Of a DNA stretch of 64,000 nucleotides, positions 28,855-38,601 are shown piece by piece; the first letter of the stretch is position 1, and the number at the start of each line of letters is the position of its first letter. The DNA comes from CAVVYV01 sp963752585 (GTDB taxonomy: Bacteria; Actinomycetota; Thermoleophilia; Solirubrobacterales; 70-9): positions 682,001-746,000 of the forward strand of contig CAVVYV010000008.1 of NCBI GenBank assembly GCA_963752585.1, read 5' to 3'. The notes below the pieces were generated by a model. It did no database searches. It worked only from the letters and a program-made list of their open reading frames with translations, and was not told the origin of the DNA. Both the position numbers and the translations under genes were made by a program.

Positions 28855-28962
28855 CTCTTGTCTCCTCTCTCGGTCAGGGCTAGCGGCTCAGGCGCGGCCG
28901 CGCACGTCAACATAGCCACCGCGTCGGCCGACCAGCCTTGCCGAGCTTGTGCCGATTGTCTC

Positions 28963-29911
28963 TTACACGCCTGGAGATGCGTCATCCGAGGCAAGGCCGG
29001 CGTTGAGCAGCCGGGCGTCCTCGCGCAGCATCTCGACGTAGCTGCCCGCGTCGCCCGGGGCCTCCACCAGCAGGTTCTCCTCGATCGCGACGCCCGTCTC
29101 GCCGGCGATCAACTCGAGCACCTCGGGATCGTCGGTCTCCTGGGCGAAGATCGTCGGCACTCCCGAGGAGCGGATCGCCTCCTCGACCTCGTTGATCGTC
29201 TGAGCGCTCGGCTCGGCCTCTGGGCCGGAGGCGGGAAACGGGGTCGCCAGAACCTCTAGCCGGTAGCGGTCGGCGAAATAGCCCATCGCGTCGTGGGAGG
29301 TGACCAGCTTCCGGTTCTGAGGCGGAATCGCGGCGACCGCCTGCTCGATCTCGGTATCCAGTCGTCGCAGCTCCGCCGCGTAGCTCTCGGCCCGGCTGCG
29401 ATAGCCGTTGGCGTGGTCGGGATCGGCCTCGGCGAGGGCGTCGGCGAGCGCCGGCAGCGCCGCTGACACCCGGCTCGGGTCCATCCAGACGTGGGGGTCG
29501 AGGCCCCCATGCTCCTCTTCACCCGGGGCGTGCTCCCCCGCCGCCGCGTGCTCACCGGCCTCCTCGAACGGCAACAGCTCCTCGACGTGGTCGGCGACCG
29601 CGAACCTGGGGACGTCGATCTCGTCGATTGGGATCCCCGCCTCGAGATCGGCGCCGTTGTAGACCAGCAGTAAGGAGTCCTCGATTGCCGCTCGGTCCTC
29701 GGCGCTGAGCTGGAACTCGTGGGGGCTGGTCGCGTCCGGGATCACCTGCTCGACGGCGGCGTCATCCCCCGCCACCTGCTCGGTGACTTCGGCCCAGATC
29801 CCGGTGGTGGCGGCGATCGTCGGTCTGGACGATCCATCGTCGTCTGATCCGCATCCGGCCGCGGCGACGAAGAGGAGGGTGAGGAAGACGAGGGTCGAGG
29901 AGGAGTCTCAT
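28963..29911 (-). CDS. znuA: zinc ABC transporter substrate-binding lipoprotein (ZnuA-like), frameshift in signal peptide
   Basis: A cluster A-I solute-binding protein. The mature domain shows AEVTEQVAGDDAAVEQVIPDATSPHEF (first zinc His), a His/Glu-rich mobile loop (EHAAAGEHAPGEEEHGG), WMDPSR, and SHDAMGYFADRYRLEV with the second His. This is the ZnuA layout. The signal peptide with lipobox (LLFVAAAGC) is one base out of frame with ATG 29911, with the slip near 29899. It would capture Zn(II) for the permease and ATPase encoded at 30133-31751. A Fur/Zur-type box lies eight bases before the start. Confidence 0.85.
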
Positions 29912-29918
29912 CAAGGAA

Positions 29919-29933
29919 TGAGAATCATTATCA
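29919..29933. promoter_or_regulatory. Fur/Zur-type box between znuA and a small divergent ORF
   Basis: A 7-1-7 inverted repeat TGAGAAT-C-ATTATCA with one mismatch in the arms. It resembles the classical Fur/Zur 7-1-7 core. Given the flanking znuA and the zur gene 2 kb away, zinc-dependent repression is the simplest reading. Confidence 0.6.
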
Positions 29934-29961
29934 AATCTAGCCTACGCCATACTTTCCAGCG

Positions 29962-30120
29962 ATGAGCGTTGTCCCCCTGCTTGCTCACATCGGCCATTGG
30001 TATTTGTGGGTTCTCTACGCGGTGCCGGTGCTGGTCGTGATCGCCGCCTCGGTCCACGCGCTGGTCGACCAGCGCCGCGAGGATCGCGAGCGGCGGGCGG
30101 AGCAGCCCCGCGGCTCCTAG
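29962..30120 (+). CDS. 52-residue single-pass membrane protein in the zinc locus
   Basis: A short frame from ATG 29962 to TAG 30120. It begins MSVVPLLAHIGHWYLWVLYA, then gives one hydrophobic helix and a charged tail (HALVDQRREDRERRAEQ). Two His and paired Trp sit at the outer edge of the helix. It is divergent from znuA, on the other side of the Zur-type box, so it could be zinc-controlled. Codon third positions are GC-rich as in real genes here. No family is known to me. Confidence 0.5.
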   Translation: MSVVPLLAHIGHWYLWVLYAVPVLVVIAASVHALVDQRREDRERRAEQPRGS

Positions 30121-30132
30121 GCCCTCGGCGTT

Positions 30133-30975
30133 CTAGGCGCGGGCCCTCGGGAGGGCGAGGGCGAGGACGAAGCTGCTGACCGCGACCAGGACGATCGACG
30201 CCCCGGCCGCCAGATCGAGGTTCCAGGAGAGCAGAAGCCCGAGCGGGGCACTCGCGGCGGCGATCGCCGCCGATAGCGCCATCATCGCCGGCAGCCGCTT
30301 GGTCAGCAGCGCCGCGGTCGCCGGCGGAGCGATCAGGAGGCCGAGCACGAGGAGCGCACCTACCACCCGGAAGCCGATCACCACCGCCAGCGTCACCAGC
30401 ATCAGCATCGCGAGGTGGAGGCGCTCGACCGGGAGCCCGAGCGCCGCCGCGCGCTGGGGGTCGAAGGAGAGCAGCAGGAACGGTCGGTACAGCACCGCGA
30501 CCAGGGCAACGATCGCGACCGCGAAGATGCAGCTGACCAGGACCTCGGTGTCGGTGACGCCGAGGACGTCCCCGAACAGGAACGAGGTCAGGTCCACCGA
30601 GTAGCCCTGGACCCGGGAGACGATCGCCACCCCGAGGGCGAGCATCAGGACGAAGACCACCGCCGCCGCCGTCTCCTCGCGGACCCGACTGCGCCGGAGG
30701 ATCAAGCTGGTGGCGCCCGCGGTCACCACGCCGGCGGCGAGGGCCCCGAGCCAGAGGGCGGCGTCGTTGGGCTCGCTGCCGGCCGCTCCCGCGGTGAGTG
30801 CGAAGGCGATCGCCACCCCGGGCAGCACCCCGTGGGCGAGGCTGTCCGCCATCAGCGCCATTCCGCGGAGGATCACGTAGGAGCCGACCACCCCGCAGAT
30901 CACGCCGACCGCCGCGGCGGCGAGCGCCCCGGTGCGGACGAACTCGGCCTGGAACGGGTCGATCAGCCAGTCCAT
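30133..30975 (-). CDS. znuB: zinc/manganese ABC transporter permease (ZnuB-like)
   Basis: A 280-residue protein with about eight to nine helices. The ABC-3 family signature is visible (SYVILRGMALMADSLAHGVLPGVAIAF). It forms the membrane channel for the ZnuC-like ATPase encoded just upstream, with substrate delivered by ZnuA. ATG 30975 begins MDWLIDPFQAEFVRTG, the usual N-terminus of the family. The frame is open further upstream, inside znuC, but that part is a shadow. Confidence 0.9.
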   Translation of the reverse strand: MDWLIDPFQAEFVRTGALAAAAVGVICGVVGSYVILRGMALMADSLAHGVLPGVAIAFALTAGAAGSEPNDAALWLGALAAGVVTAGATSLILRRSRVREETAAAVVFVLMLALGVAIVSRVQGYSVDLTSFLFGDVLGVTDTEVLVSCIFAVAIVALVAVLYRPFLLLSFDPQRAAALGLPVERLHLAMLMLVTLAVVIGFRVVGALLVLGLLIAPPATAALLTKRLPAMMALSAAIAAASAPLGLLLSWNLDLAAGASIVLVAVSSFVLALALPRARA

Positions 30976-30989
30976 CAGTGAGGGGCCAC

Positions 30990-31751
30990 TCAGCCTGCTC
31001 CGTGGTGATGGTGGGCGGTGTCGACGAGGAGCGAGCCGACCCGGAGCACGTGCCCGGCGAACGTTCGCGAGATGACCTCCTCGGTGAAGGTCTCGGCCGG
31101 GGGCCCGAAGGCGACCAGGCGCTGGTTCAGGCAGAGGACCAGGTCGAAGTCGCGGCCGGCGCTCTCGAGGTCGTGGGTGGCGACCAGCACGGTGCGGCCG
31201 CGATCGCGCCACCGCTCGAACAGGGCCTGCATCGCCGCGTGGGTGGGCGCGTCGAGCCCGGCAAAGGGCTCGTCGAGGAGGAGGATCTCGGCGTTCTGGG
31301 CGGAGGCCTGGGCGAGCAGCGTCCGCTGCCGCTCACCCCCGGAGAGATCGCCGAACCGCCGTCCGGTGAGGTGCTCGATCCCGAGCTCGGCGAGGGCGCC
31401 GCCGACCAGCTCGCTGTCGCGCTCGCCCCAGCGCCCGAGCCAGCCGAGGTCGCCGTAACGGCCCATTCGGACCACGTCCGCGACCGTCACCGGGAAGGAG
31501 GGCTCGATCTCGAGGCGCTGGGGGACGAATGCGACCCGGCGGCTGGCGAGGCTGATCGATCCCGACTGCGCCCGCGCGAGGCCGATCGCCGCCAGGAAGA
31601 GGGTGGTCTTGCCGGCTCCGTTTGGCCCGAGCAGGGCCACGGTTGCCCCCGCGGGCACCTGAAAGCTGACGTCGAGCAGCGCCGGTTCGCGCCCGTAGCG
31701 GACGGTCAGTCCGTCGGCCGCGACCGCCGGGGCGGCCGCCTCAGGCGACAT
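30990..31751 (-). CDS. znuC: zinc/manganese ABC transporter ATP-binding protein (ZnuC-like)
   Basis: A 253-residue ABC ATPase with Walker A GPNGAGKTT, signature LSGGERQRTLLAQ, Walker B ILLLDEPFAGLD and the switch His (VATHD). The C-terminus ends in a His run (DTAHHHHGAG) that may sense or buffer metal. It lies between zur (3 bp upstream) and znuB (14 bp downstream), forming a zur-znuC-znuB operon. Confidence 0.92.
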   Translation of the reverse strand: MSPEAAAPAVAADGLTVRYGREPALLDVSFQVPAGATVALLGPNGAGKTTLFLAAIGLARAQSGSISLASRRVAFVPQRLEIEPSFPVTVADVVRMGRYGDLGWLGRWGERDSELVGGALAELGIEHLTGRRFGDLSGGERQRTLLAQASAQNAEILLLDEPFAGLDAPTHAAMQALFERWRDRGRTVLVATHDLESAGRDFDLVLCLNQRLVAFGPPAETFTEEVISRTFAGHVLRVGSLLVDTAHHHHGAG

Positions 31752-31754
31752 CGA

Positions 31755-32210
31755 TCACTTCCGGGAGCAGCGGGCGCAGTCGCCGTGGATGACGATGTCG
31801 TGGCCGCTCATCGAGTGGCGGAGGCGCCCCGCGAGCCGCTCCAGGGCGTGCTCGAGACGCTCGTCCTCGAACGCCGTCACCCGCCCGCAGGAATCGCAGA
31901 CCGCGTGGTGGTGGTGCTCGCCGCCGGGCACGATCGGCTCATAGCGCGCGCCGCCGTCGCCGATCTCCACCCGCTGCACCAGCCTCATCTCGTGAAGCAG
32001 GTCGAGCGCCCGGTAGACGCTGGCGAGGCCGACGTCTGTTCCCTTCGCCCCGAGCTGATCGGAGATCTCCTGGGCCGACAGGCAGCAGCTCTGGGTCGCG
32101 AGCAGCTCGACCACCGCCCTCCGGGCGCCGCCCGCGCGATGGCCGGCGTCGCTGAGAGCGCGCTGGGCCTGCTCGGACCAATTGGGTGCCACCGCCCCGG
32201 CCACGGCCAC
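31755..32210 (-). CDS. zur: Fur-family regulator, probable zinc sensor (Zur)
   Basis: A 151-residue Fur-type protein with an N-terminal winged helix (SQAEISDQLG-like region near residues 45-60). The dimerisation/metal domain carries two CxxC pairs (VCDSCGRV and DCARCSRK), which form the structural zinc site. His-rich GGEHHHHAVC provides sensory ligands. Position as first gene of the zur-znuC-znuB operon argues for Zur rather than Fur. The palindrome at 32218-32248, eight bases before the GTG, is a likely autoregulatory site. Confidence 0.88.
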   Translation of the reverse strand: MAVAGAVAPNWSEQAQRALSDAGHRAGGARRAVVELLATQSCCLSAQEISDQLGAKGTDVGLASVYRALDLLHEMRLVQRVEIGDGGARYEPIVPGGEHHHHAVCDSCGRVTAFEDERLEHALERLAGRLRHSMSGHDIVIHGDCARCSRK

Positions 32211-32217
32211 ACCTTAG

Positions 32218-32248
32218 CGCCTAGATGAGACCAGTTCTCGTTTAGGCG
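32218..32248. promoter_or_regulatory. imperfect palindrome upstream of zur (candidate Zur operator)
   Basis: Outer arms CGCCTA and TAGGCG enclose inner arms GAGA and TCTC in symmetric positions, 31 bp in all. The inner part (TGAGA, CCAGT centre, TCTCG) is reminiscent of the TGAGAAT arm in the znuA box. Its place between the zur start and a divergent gene suits an operator. Confidence 0.5.
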
Positions 32249-32289
32249 AGCGACCAAGCTTGGAGCCGGCTGCGATCCTTCGGCAGCCG

Positions 32290-32796
32290 ATGAGTGGGGC
32301 CGAGGCAGCTCCGACAGGAGGACCGGGGTCGCGCGGGCGACTCGCGCTCGCCGGCGCGCTCGCGACCGTGCTGGCGGCTGCGGTCGCCGGGGTCCTGATC
32401 CTCGGTGGCGGAGGCGATGACCACCAATTCGCGGACGCCCCCGAGCGCTGCGTCGAGGACTGGAACGAGGACCCGGAGGCCGTCAGCCTGGGCCGCCATC
32501 AATTCGATCAGCCGCCGAGCGGTCACGGGTACCTCCATGTCCAGGTGACCACGCTCGACCCCGACGACGGCGCCGAGCTCGCAGCCACGGACCCCGCGGC
32601 GGTCTGTGCCCTCGTCTTCGCCGCCTCGACGCTCTCCTCCGAGCCCGCCTCCGTGGTGTTCGTCAGGATCGACGGCGTCTGGCAGCCGCTCGGTGGACTC
32701 CAGTCCGACCTCGACCGCCTCGCCACCCTGCAGCGGGAGGCGCAGAGCGCCTACAACGCCCGGCTCGAGGCCGACGGAACGCTTGCGCCTCTGTGA
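32290..32796 (+). CDS. membrane-anchored protein of unknown function, divergent from zur
   Basis: A 168-residue protein from ATG 32290 (TTG 32260 also possible). One hydrophobic segment (LALAGALATVLAAAVAGVLIL) anchors an exported domain with Cys residues (PERCVEDWNED, AAVCALVF) that could pair. I recognise no family. Its promoter region contains the palindrome upstream of zur, so it might share zinc control. Confidence 0.6.
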   Translation: MSGAEAAPTGGPGSRGRLALAGALATVLAAAVAGVLILGGGGDDHQFADAPERCVEDWNEDPEAVSLGRHQFDQPPSGHGYLHVQVTTLDPDDGAELAATDPAAVCALVFAASTLSSEPASVVFVRIDGVWQPLGGLQSDLDRLATLQREAQSAYNARLEADGTLAPL

Positions 32797-32806
32797 GTGC
32801 CAGCCG

Positions 32807-33343
32807 CTAGTAGCCGGGGTAGTAGCGCGAGGCGTAGCCGATCCCGCTGCGCAGGGTGACCCGCCAGCGCGGGCCGCTTCCCTGGTTGAGCGACTCGCCG
32901 ACGCCGGAGGTGTCGTAGCGAAGCCCGGCGATCACCATGAAGGTGTGGGCCCGGTTCGCGTAGACGGTGATCCACCTCCCGAGGCCGGGGGAGCCCCAGC
33001 CGGCGAGCTGGCCGGACACGAGCGGGCTCGAGAGAAGCCCAGCCGCATGGAGCACGTAGCTGACCGCGCCCGAGCAGTCATACCCTCTCGACTTCCAGCG
33101 CCTGTGGCCGCCGCCCCAGATGTAGGGCTTCTTGCGGATCCGGTTCGCCGCCCTGATCGCGTTCTGGACCGCATAGGGGGCGTCCGGCGGGGCGATCGCC
33201 TTGCCGCTCGGCCCCAGGGTCGCGATCCCGGCGGGCGCCGCCGGCAGGCCCTCGATCGATCCGGGCTCCGGGCCCTCGGAGGTCTGGGCTTGGGACGAGG
33301 CCGCCGCGGCGCAGGAGATGAGCAGGACGGCGAACAGCAGCAC
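32807..33343 (-). CDS. NlpC/P60-like cell-wall hydrolase
   Basis: A 178-residue secreted protein: a signal peptide (LLFAVLLISCAAAASSQA), a short linker, and a C-terminal NlpC/P60-type domain. The catalytic Cys is in YDCSGAVSYVLHAAG and the His in NRAHTFMVIAG. The Trp-rich YIWGGGHRRW precedes the Cys as in the family. It would cleave peptidoglycan stem peptides. It converges with the exported protein gene, ten bases away. Confidence 0.8.
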   Translation of the reverse strand: MLLFAVLLISCAAAASSQAQTSEGPEPGSIEGLPAAPAGIATLGPSGKAIAPPDAPYAVQNAIRAANRIRKKPYIWGGGHRRWKSRGYDCSGAVSYVLHAAGLLSSPLVSGQLAGWGSPGLGRWITVYANRAHTFMVIAGLRYDTSGVGESLNQGSGPRWRVTLRSGIGYASRYYPGY

Positions 33344-33465
33344 GGCTGAGCGCCACGCCTGGGTCCCGCTCGGAATCGAGGCTGTCTTCGTCCTGGCTGC
33401 GACCCTCTAACCCTCGTCAGCGCAGCCGGCGAACTTGAACGAAATCTTGCAGACAATCTTGCAGA

Positions 33466-34759
33466 TCAGGCGGGAGCGACTTCGCGCTCGCCGAGGATCT
33501 CGCCCAGGCGGCGCTCGAGGGCGACCGAGACCGCCGCCCTCACCGGGCCGTCGTCGAGGCGCTCGACCAGCGCCTCGAGGAAGCCCTCGATCACCAGCCG
33601 CTTCGCCTCGGCCTCGGAAATGCCGTGGGCGCGCAGGTAGTGGAGCTGCTCCTTGTCGATCTGGGCGACGGCGGCGGCGTGGGTGCAGCGGACGTCGTCG
33701 GCCTCGATCTCGAGGCCGGGAATCGCGTCGGCGTGCGCCGACTTCGAGAGCAGCAGGTTCCGGTTCTCCTGGAAGGCGTCGGTCTGCTGGGCCCCGGGGT
33801 CGACCCGGATCATCCCCCGCCAGACCGCGGTCGCCTCGCCGTCGAGGACTCCCCGGAAGGCGAGGTCGGAGGTGGTGCTGGGGGCGGCGTGCTCCTGGGT
33901 GGTGTCGAAGTCGAGGTGCTGGCTGCCGCCGCCGGCGTAGGCGCCTGTCACCCGGGCGGTGGAGCCGGGACCGGCGAGGCGGGTCTCCATCCGGACCTTG
34001 CCCCGGCCGGAGCCGAAGCCGAGGGCGACCCAATCGAGGGTCGCGTCCCGCTCGACCTCGGCGCGCTGGGTCGCGAACACCCAGCCGCTCTCGCTGAGGC
34101 CCTGGGCGGTGACATAGCGGAGGTTGGCGCCGGCGCCGAGCCAGACCTCGGTCACCGTGTTGAAGAGGCCGTCGCCGCCGTCTTCGGTCGCGAGCCACTG
34201 CTCCCAGACCTCGGCCTCGGCGCGCTCCTCGAGGACGATCAGGGTGCGAAAGCCGAGGGCGCTGCCGGCGGTGTCCTGGACGGCGGCGACCTGCGCCGGC
34301 AGCTCAAGGCGCTTGCCGGCGGGCACGTAGATGAAGGCGCCGCCCCGCCAAGCGGCGTCGTTGCGGGCCACGAACGGGTCGTCCTTTGCGACCAACGAGC
34401 CGAGCCGCTCCTCGATCAGCGCCGGGTATCGCTCGATCGCGGCGTCGAGGCTGGCTACCACCGGCTCGGTCGGCTTCTCGTCCTCGCCGGAGTCGAGGTG
34501 ACCGTCGAGCGAGATGCCATCGACCTGGACCACCCGCGGCGCCTCCTCGGGCGCGTTGAGGACGGCGTCGGCGCGCGAACGCGCCTCGGGATCGCCCTCG
34601 AGCGCGGGCTCGAACACCGTTCCCTCCAGCCCGGAGAGGTCGGTGAACTCCCAGCCCTTCGTCTTCGTCGTCGGCAGGCCGAGCTCCTCGGCGAGCGCGG
34701 CGCCCGCCCGGCGCCGCTCGATCAACCAGTCTGGCCCAGCCGCCGCGCCCGCTTGGGCG

Positions 34760-34767
<8 letters not shown>
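33466..34767 (-). CDS. sufD: Fe-S cluster assembly protein SufD
   Basis: A 433-residue SufD: the right-handed beta-helix core is followed by the helical C-terminal segment typical of the family (CTHAAAVAQIDKEQLHYLRAHGISEAEAKRL, given here only as position about 340-370). It pairs with SufB and SufC in the SufBC2D scaffold. Its ATG overlaps the sufB stop by eight bases, showing translational coupling. It is the last gene of the suf cluster on this strand. Confidence 0.95.
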
Positions 34768-36208
<1,441 letters not shown>

Positions 36209-36210
36209 GT

Positions 36211-36544
36211 CTAGGGAACCTCCAGCTTGATGGTGTCGTCCTCGATCGTCACCGGGTAGGTCTGGACCGGTTGGTAGGCGGGGAGGGTCTTCGGCCGGCC
36301 GGACGTGAGGTCGAACAGGGACCCGTGGCGGGGACATTCCACGGTACAGGTCTCGGCGTCGAAGGGGCCCTCGGCGAGCGGTCCGTCGTCGTGGGAGCAG
36401 CGGTCCTCGATCGCGTAGAGGGTGCCGTCGCAGTTGAAGACGCCGATCTTCGCGCCGTCGATCGTCTCGATCAGGCGCGTCTGCTCCGCTCGGCAGCTCG
36501 CCCGCGGGGCAGACATCGATCTGTTCGGTCGTGCTTTCCGTCAC
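36211..36544 (-). CDS. Rieske [2Fe-2S] ferredoxin-like protein in the suf operon (one frameshift)
   Basis: The Rieske ligands are visible as C-x-H (DRCSHDDG) and C-x2-H (ECPRHGSLFDL). About 110 residues, small-ferredoxin type as in dioxygenase ferredoxins. The N-terminus TESTTEQIDVCPAGELPSG from GTG 36544 is in a different frame from the rest, with a slip near 36480. The alternative ATG 36516 gives a start that does not fit the family. Rieske proteins of this type sit in many actinobacterial suf operons and may pass electrons for cluster assembly. Confidence 0.82.
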
Positions 36545-36549
36545 TTTAT

Positions 36550-36569
36550 TCCTACTCCGAGAGTCGGAT
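36550..36569 (-). promoter_or_regulatory. spaced motif shared with the rrf2 promoter
   Basis: Read on the minus strand it is ATCCGAC-N8-TAGGA, ending five bases before the GTG of the Rieske gene. The same two blocks at the same spacing lie before the Rrf2 regulator gene (41181-41200). The TAGGA block could also serve as a ribosome site here. A shared Rrf2 operator is inferred. Confidence 0.4.
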
Positions 36570-36663
36570 TTTAGCGGGGGCAGCCGTCGGCCCGACAACC
36601 GGTCGGCTCGGCCGCCGCTCGTTGACGATTGGAGCCGGTCCAGCAGGGGCTGGCCGGAGCGAA

Positions 36664-38133
36664 TCAGCTGCGGCGCCGAGGCTCGACCACGCGTACCTCG
36701 GATGCCGAGTCCCGCTCGGGGTCGAAGACCGCGAGCCGGTCGCGTCCTTCGCGCTTGGCCCGGTACATCGCCGTGTCGGCTGCGGTCAGCGGCTCGGAGC
36801 CGGCGACTTCCAGCGCGACGACGCCGATGCTGGTGGTGAGCTTGATCGCCCCGCGGTCGCTCTCCAGCCGCTGCTCGCGCATCACCGCGAGCAGCTCCTC
36901 GGCGAGCTTCACCGCCCGCACCTCGTCGGCTTCGGGCAGCAGCACGGCGAACTCGTCGCCGCCCAGCCGGGAGGGCACGTCGCTCGAGCGCAGCCGCGAG
37001 CTCAACAGCCTCGCGCTGGCCCGCAGCACCTCGTCGCCCCAGAGGTGCCCGTAGCTGTCGTTTACCGACTTGAAGTCGTCGAGGTCGAGCAGGAGCAGCG
37101 CCCCGCCCGACCGGTAGCGCTCGGCTCGAGCCAGTTCGCGCCTCAGCTCCTTCTCGAACCGGCGGCGGTTGTAGAGGTCGGTAAGTGGGTCGTGCTCGGC
37201 CAGATGCTGCAGCCGCTCCTCGAAGCGGCGCCGGTCGGTGACGTCGCGGAAGCTCCAGACGCGACCAACCACCCGGCCTTCGAGCCGCTGGGGCTGGGAG
37301 TAGCGCTCCAGCACCCGGCCGTCGGTGAACGTGAGCACGTCGTAGCTCTCGGCGTCGGGTTGCTCGTAGAGCTCCCTCACCTGGGCGAGGAAGGCGGCCG
37401 GATCGACGAGCTGGTCGAGCACGAACTCGAGCGCGGCGTCGTCGTCACCCTCGTCGGTGATCTTCCTGGGGATCTGCCACATCTCCAGGAACTTGCGGTT
37501 GAAGCTCTCCCAGCGGCCGCTGGAGTCGACGACGAGGATCCCGTCGGTCGTGGACTCGAGGGTCGCTCGCTGCAGCGAGAGCTCGAGGTCCAGGCGCTCC
37601 CGCAGGTAGCGGACGAACATCGCGGCGGCGGTGAGCGTGAAGATCGTTCCCACCCAGCGCGCAACGCCCGCCTCGCCCGCGTCGATCATGAACAGCAATC
37701 CCGTGTAGCAGCCGGCAAGGAAGGCGAGCTGAGCCGCCAGAGCGCGCAGGCCGAAGAAGTAGCCCGAGTAGAGGATCGGCCAGAGGTAGATCAGCTCGTT
37801 CTCGGAGGCGCCTCCGGACTCGGGCCCCGAGTAGTAGATCGAGAGCGTCACCATCAGGGTGCCGATCGCCGTCAGGCCGAAGAAGGCTTCCATCGGTAGC
37901 CGGTGGCCCAGCCACCAGATGATCGCCGCGAACAGGAACGCGGCCGAGCCGAGCAGCACATACGCCACCTCGCTCAGCTGGGTCGAGTGAGGGAGCAACG
38001 CGATCAGCAGCGCCAACACCGTGCCCGCGAGGTAGAGGGCGGCGAGCCCACGCACCATCGCCTCGCGCTCGCGCAGCTCCTCCGGCTCGCGCGGGGAGCG
38101 CAGGGAGAGGCTCAGCAGCTCAGCCGCCTTCAC
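36664..38133 (-). CDS. membrane diguanylate cyclase (7TM-like sensor, PAS, GGDEF)
   Basis: A 489-residue protein from GTG 38133. About six membrane helices (residues 25-190) are followed by a PAS domain (residues 205-320, with TTDGILVVDSSGRWESFNRKF) and a GGDEF domain (HDPLTDLYNRRRFEKEL). The active loop is RLGGDEFAVLL, so it should make cyclic-di-GMP. The inhibitory I-site RSSD stands five residues before GGDEF. It lies inside the suf cluster, 32 bp after sufU and 119 bp before the Rieske gene. Its link to Fe-S assembly is unknown. Confidence 0.9.
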   Translation of the reverse strand: MKAAELLSLSLRSPREPEELREREAMVRGLAALYLAGTVLALLIALLPHSTQLSEVAYVLLGSAAFLFAAIIWWLGHRLPMEAFFGLTAIGTLMVTLSIYYSGPESGGASENELIYLWPILYSGYFFGLRALAAQLAFLAGCYTGLLFMIDAGEAGVARWVGTIFTLTAAAMFVRYLRERLDLELSLQRATLESTTDGILVVDSSGRWESFNRKFLEMWQIPRKITDEGDDDAALEFVLDQLVDPAAFLAQVRELYEQPDAESYDVLTFTDGRVLERYSQPQRLEGRVVGRVWSFRDVTDRRRFEERLQHLAEHDPLTDLYNRRRFEKELRRELARAERYRSGGALLLLDLDDFKSVNDSYGHLWGDEVLRASARLLSSRLRSSDVPSRLGGDEFAVLLPEADEVRAVKLAEELLAVMREQRLESDRGAIKLTTSIGVVALEVAGSEPLTAADTAMYRAKREGRDRLAVFDPERDSASEVRVVEPRRRS

Positions 38134-38165
38134 ACTGTTTTCGTCGGCTGAAAGCGGCCGAGGCT

Positions 38166-38591
38166 TTAGATCACGGCTGCCTCGGAGGGATCGCCCTGCT
38201 CGCCCTCGTCCTCCCAGTCGGCGGCCTGGCCGAGGCTGGCGCCCTTCACGCACTTCAAGCCGAGCAGCGCGCACTTCATCCGGGTGGCGGAGATGTCGAT
38301 CCCGAGCAGCTCGAGGACGTAGTCCTTGGGCAGGGCGAGGATCTCCTCGGGGCTCATCCCCTCGAGCTCGTCGGTGAGCAGCGAGGTCGCCGCGGTGGAG
38401 ATCGCGCAGCCCTGGCCCTCGAACGAGACCTCGGCGATCTTGCCGTCCTCGCCGAGCTTCAGGAAGACGTGCTGCTCGTCGCCGCAGAAGGGGTTGTTGT
38501 CCTCGAACTCGAGGTCGAAGTCTTCGAGCCGGCCGAAGTTGTGCGGCCGCTTGTAGTGCTCGAGGATCTGGTCCCGGTAGAGCTCGTCCAC
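38166..38591 (-). CDS. sufU: Fe-S assembly protein SufU
   Basis: A 141-residue SufU/IscU-like protein. The three zinc-binding/scaffold cysteines are visible: NPFCGDEQHV, GQGCAISTAAT and RMKCALLGLKC. In Gram-positive bacteria SufU takes persulfide from SufS and hands it on. GTG 38591 lies ten bases after the sufS stop. The C-terminal tail is acidic. Confidence 0.93.
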   Translation of the reverse strand: MDELYRDQILEHYKRPHNFGRLEDFDLEFEDNNPFCGDEQHVFLKLGEDGKIAEVSFEGQGCAISTAATSLLTDELEGMSPEEILALPKDYVLELLGIDISATRMKCALLGLKCVKGASLGQAADWEDEGEQGDPSEAAVI

Positions 38592-38601
38592 GGTCAGCCC
38601 G

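Noticed and set aside
30798..32228. A 476-residue plus-strand frame across znuC and zur
   Set aside because: It is antisense to clearly identified ABC and Fur-family genes and carries no domain of its own.
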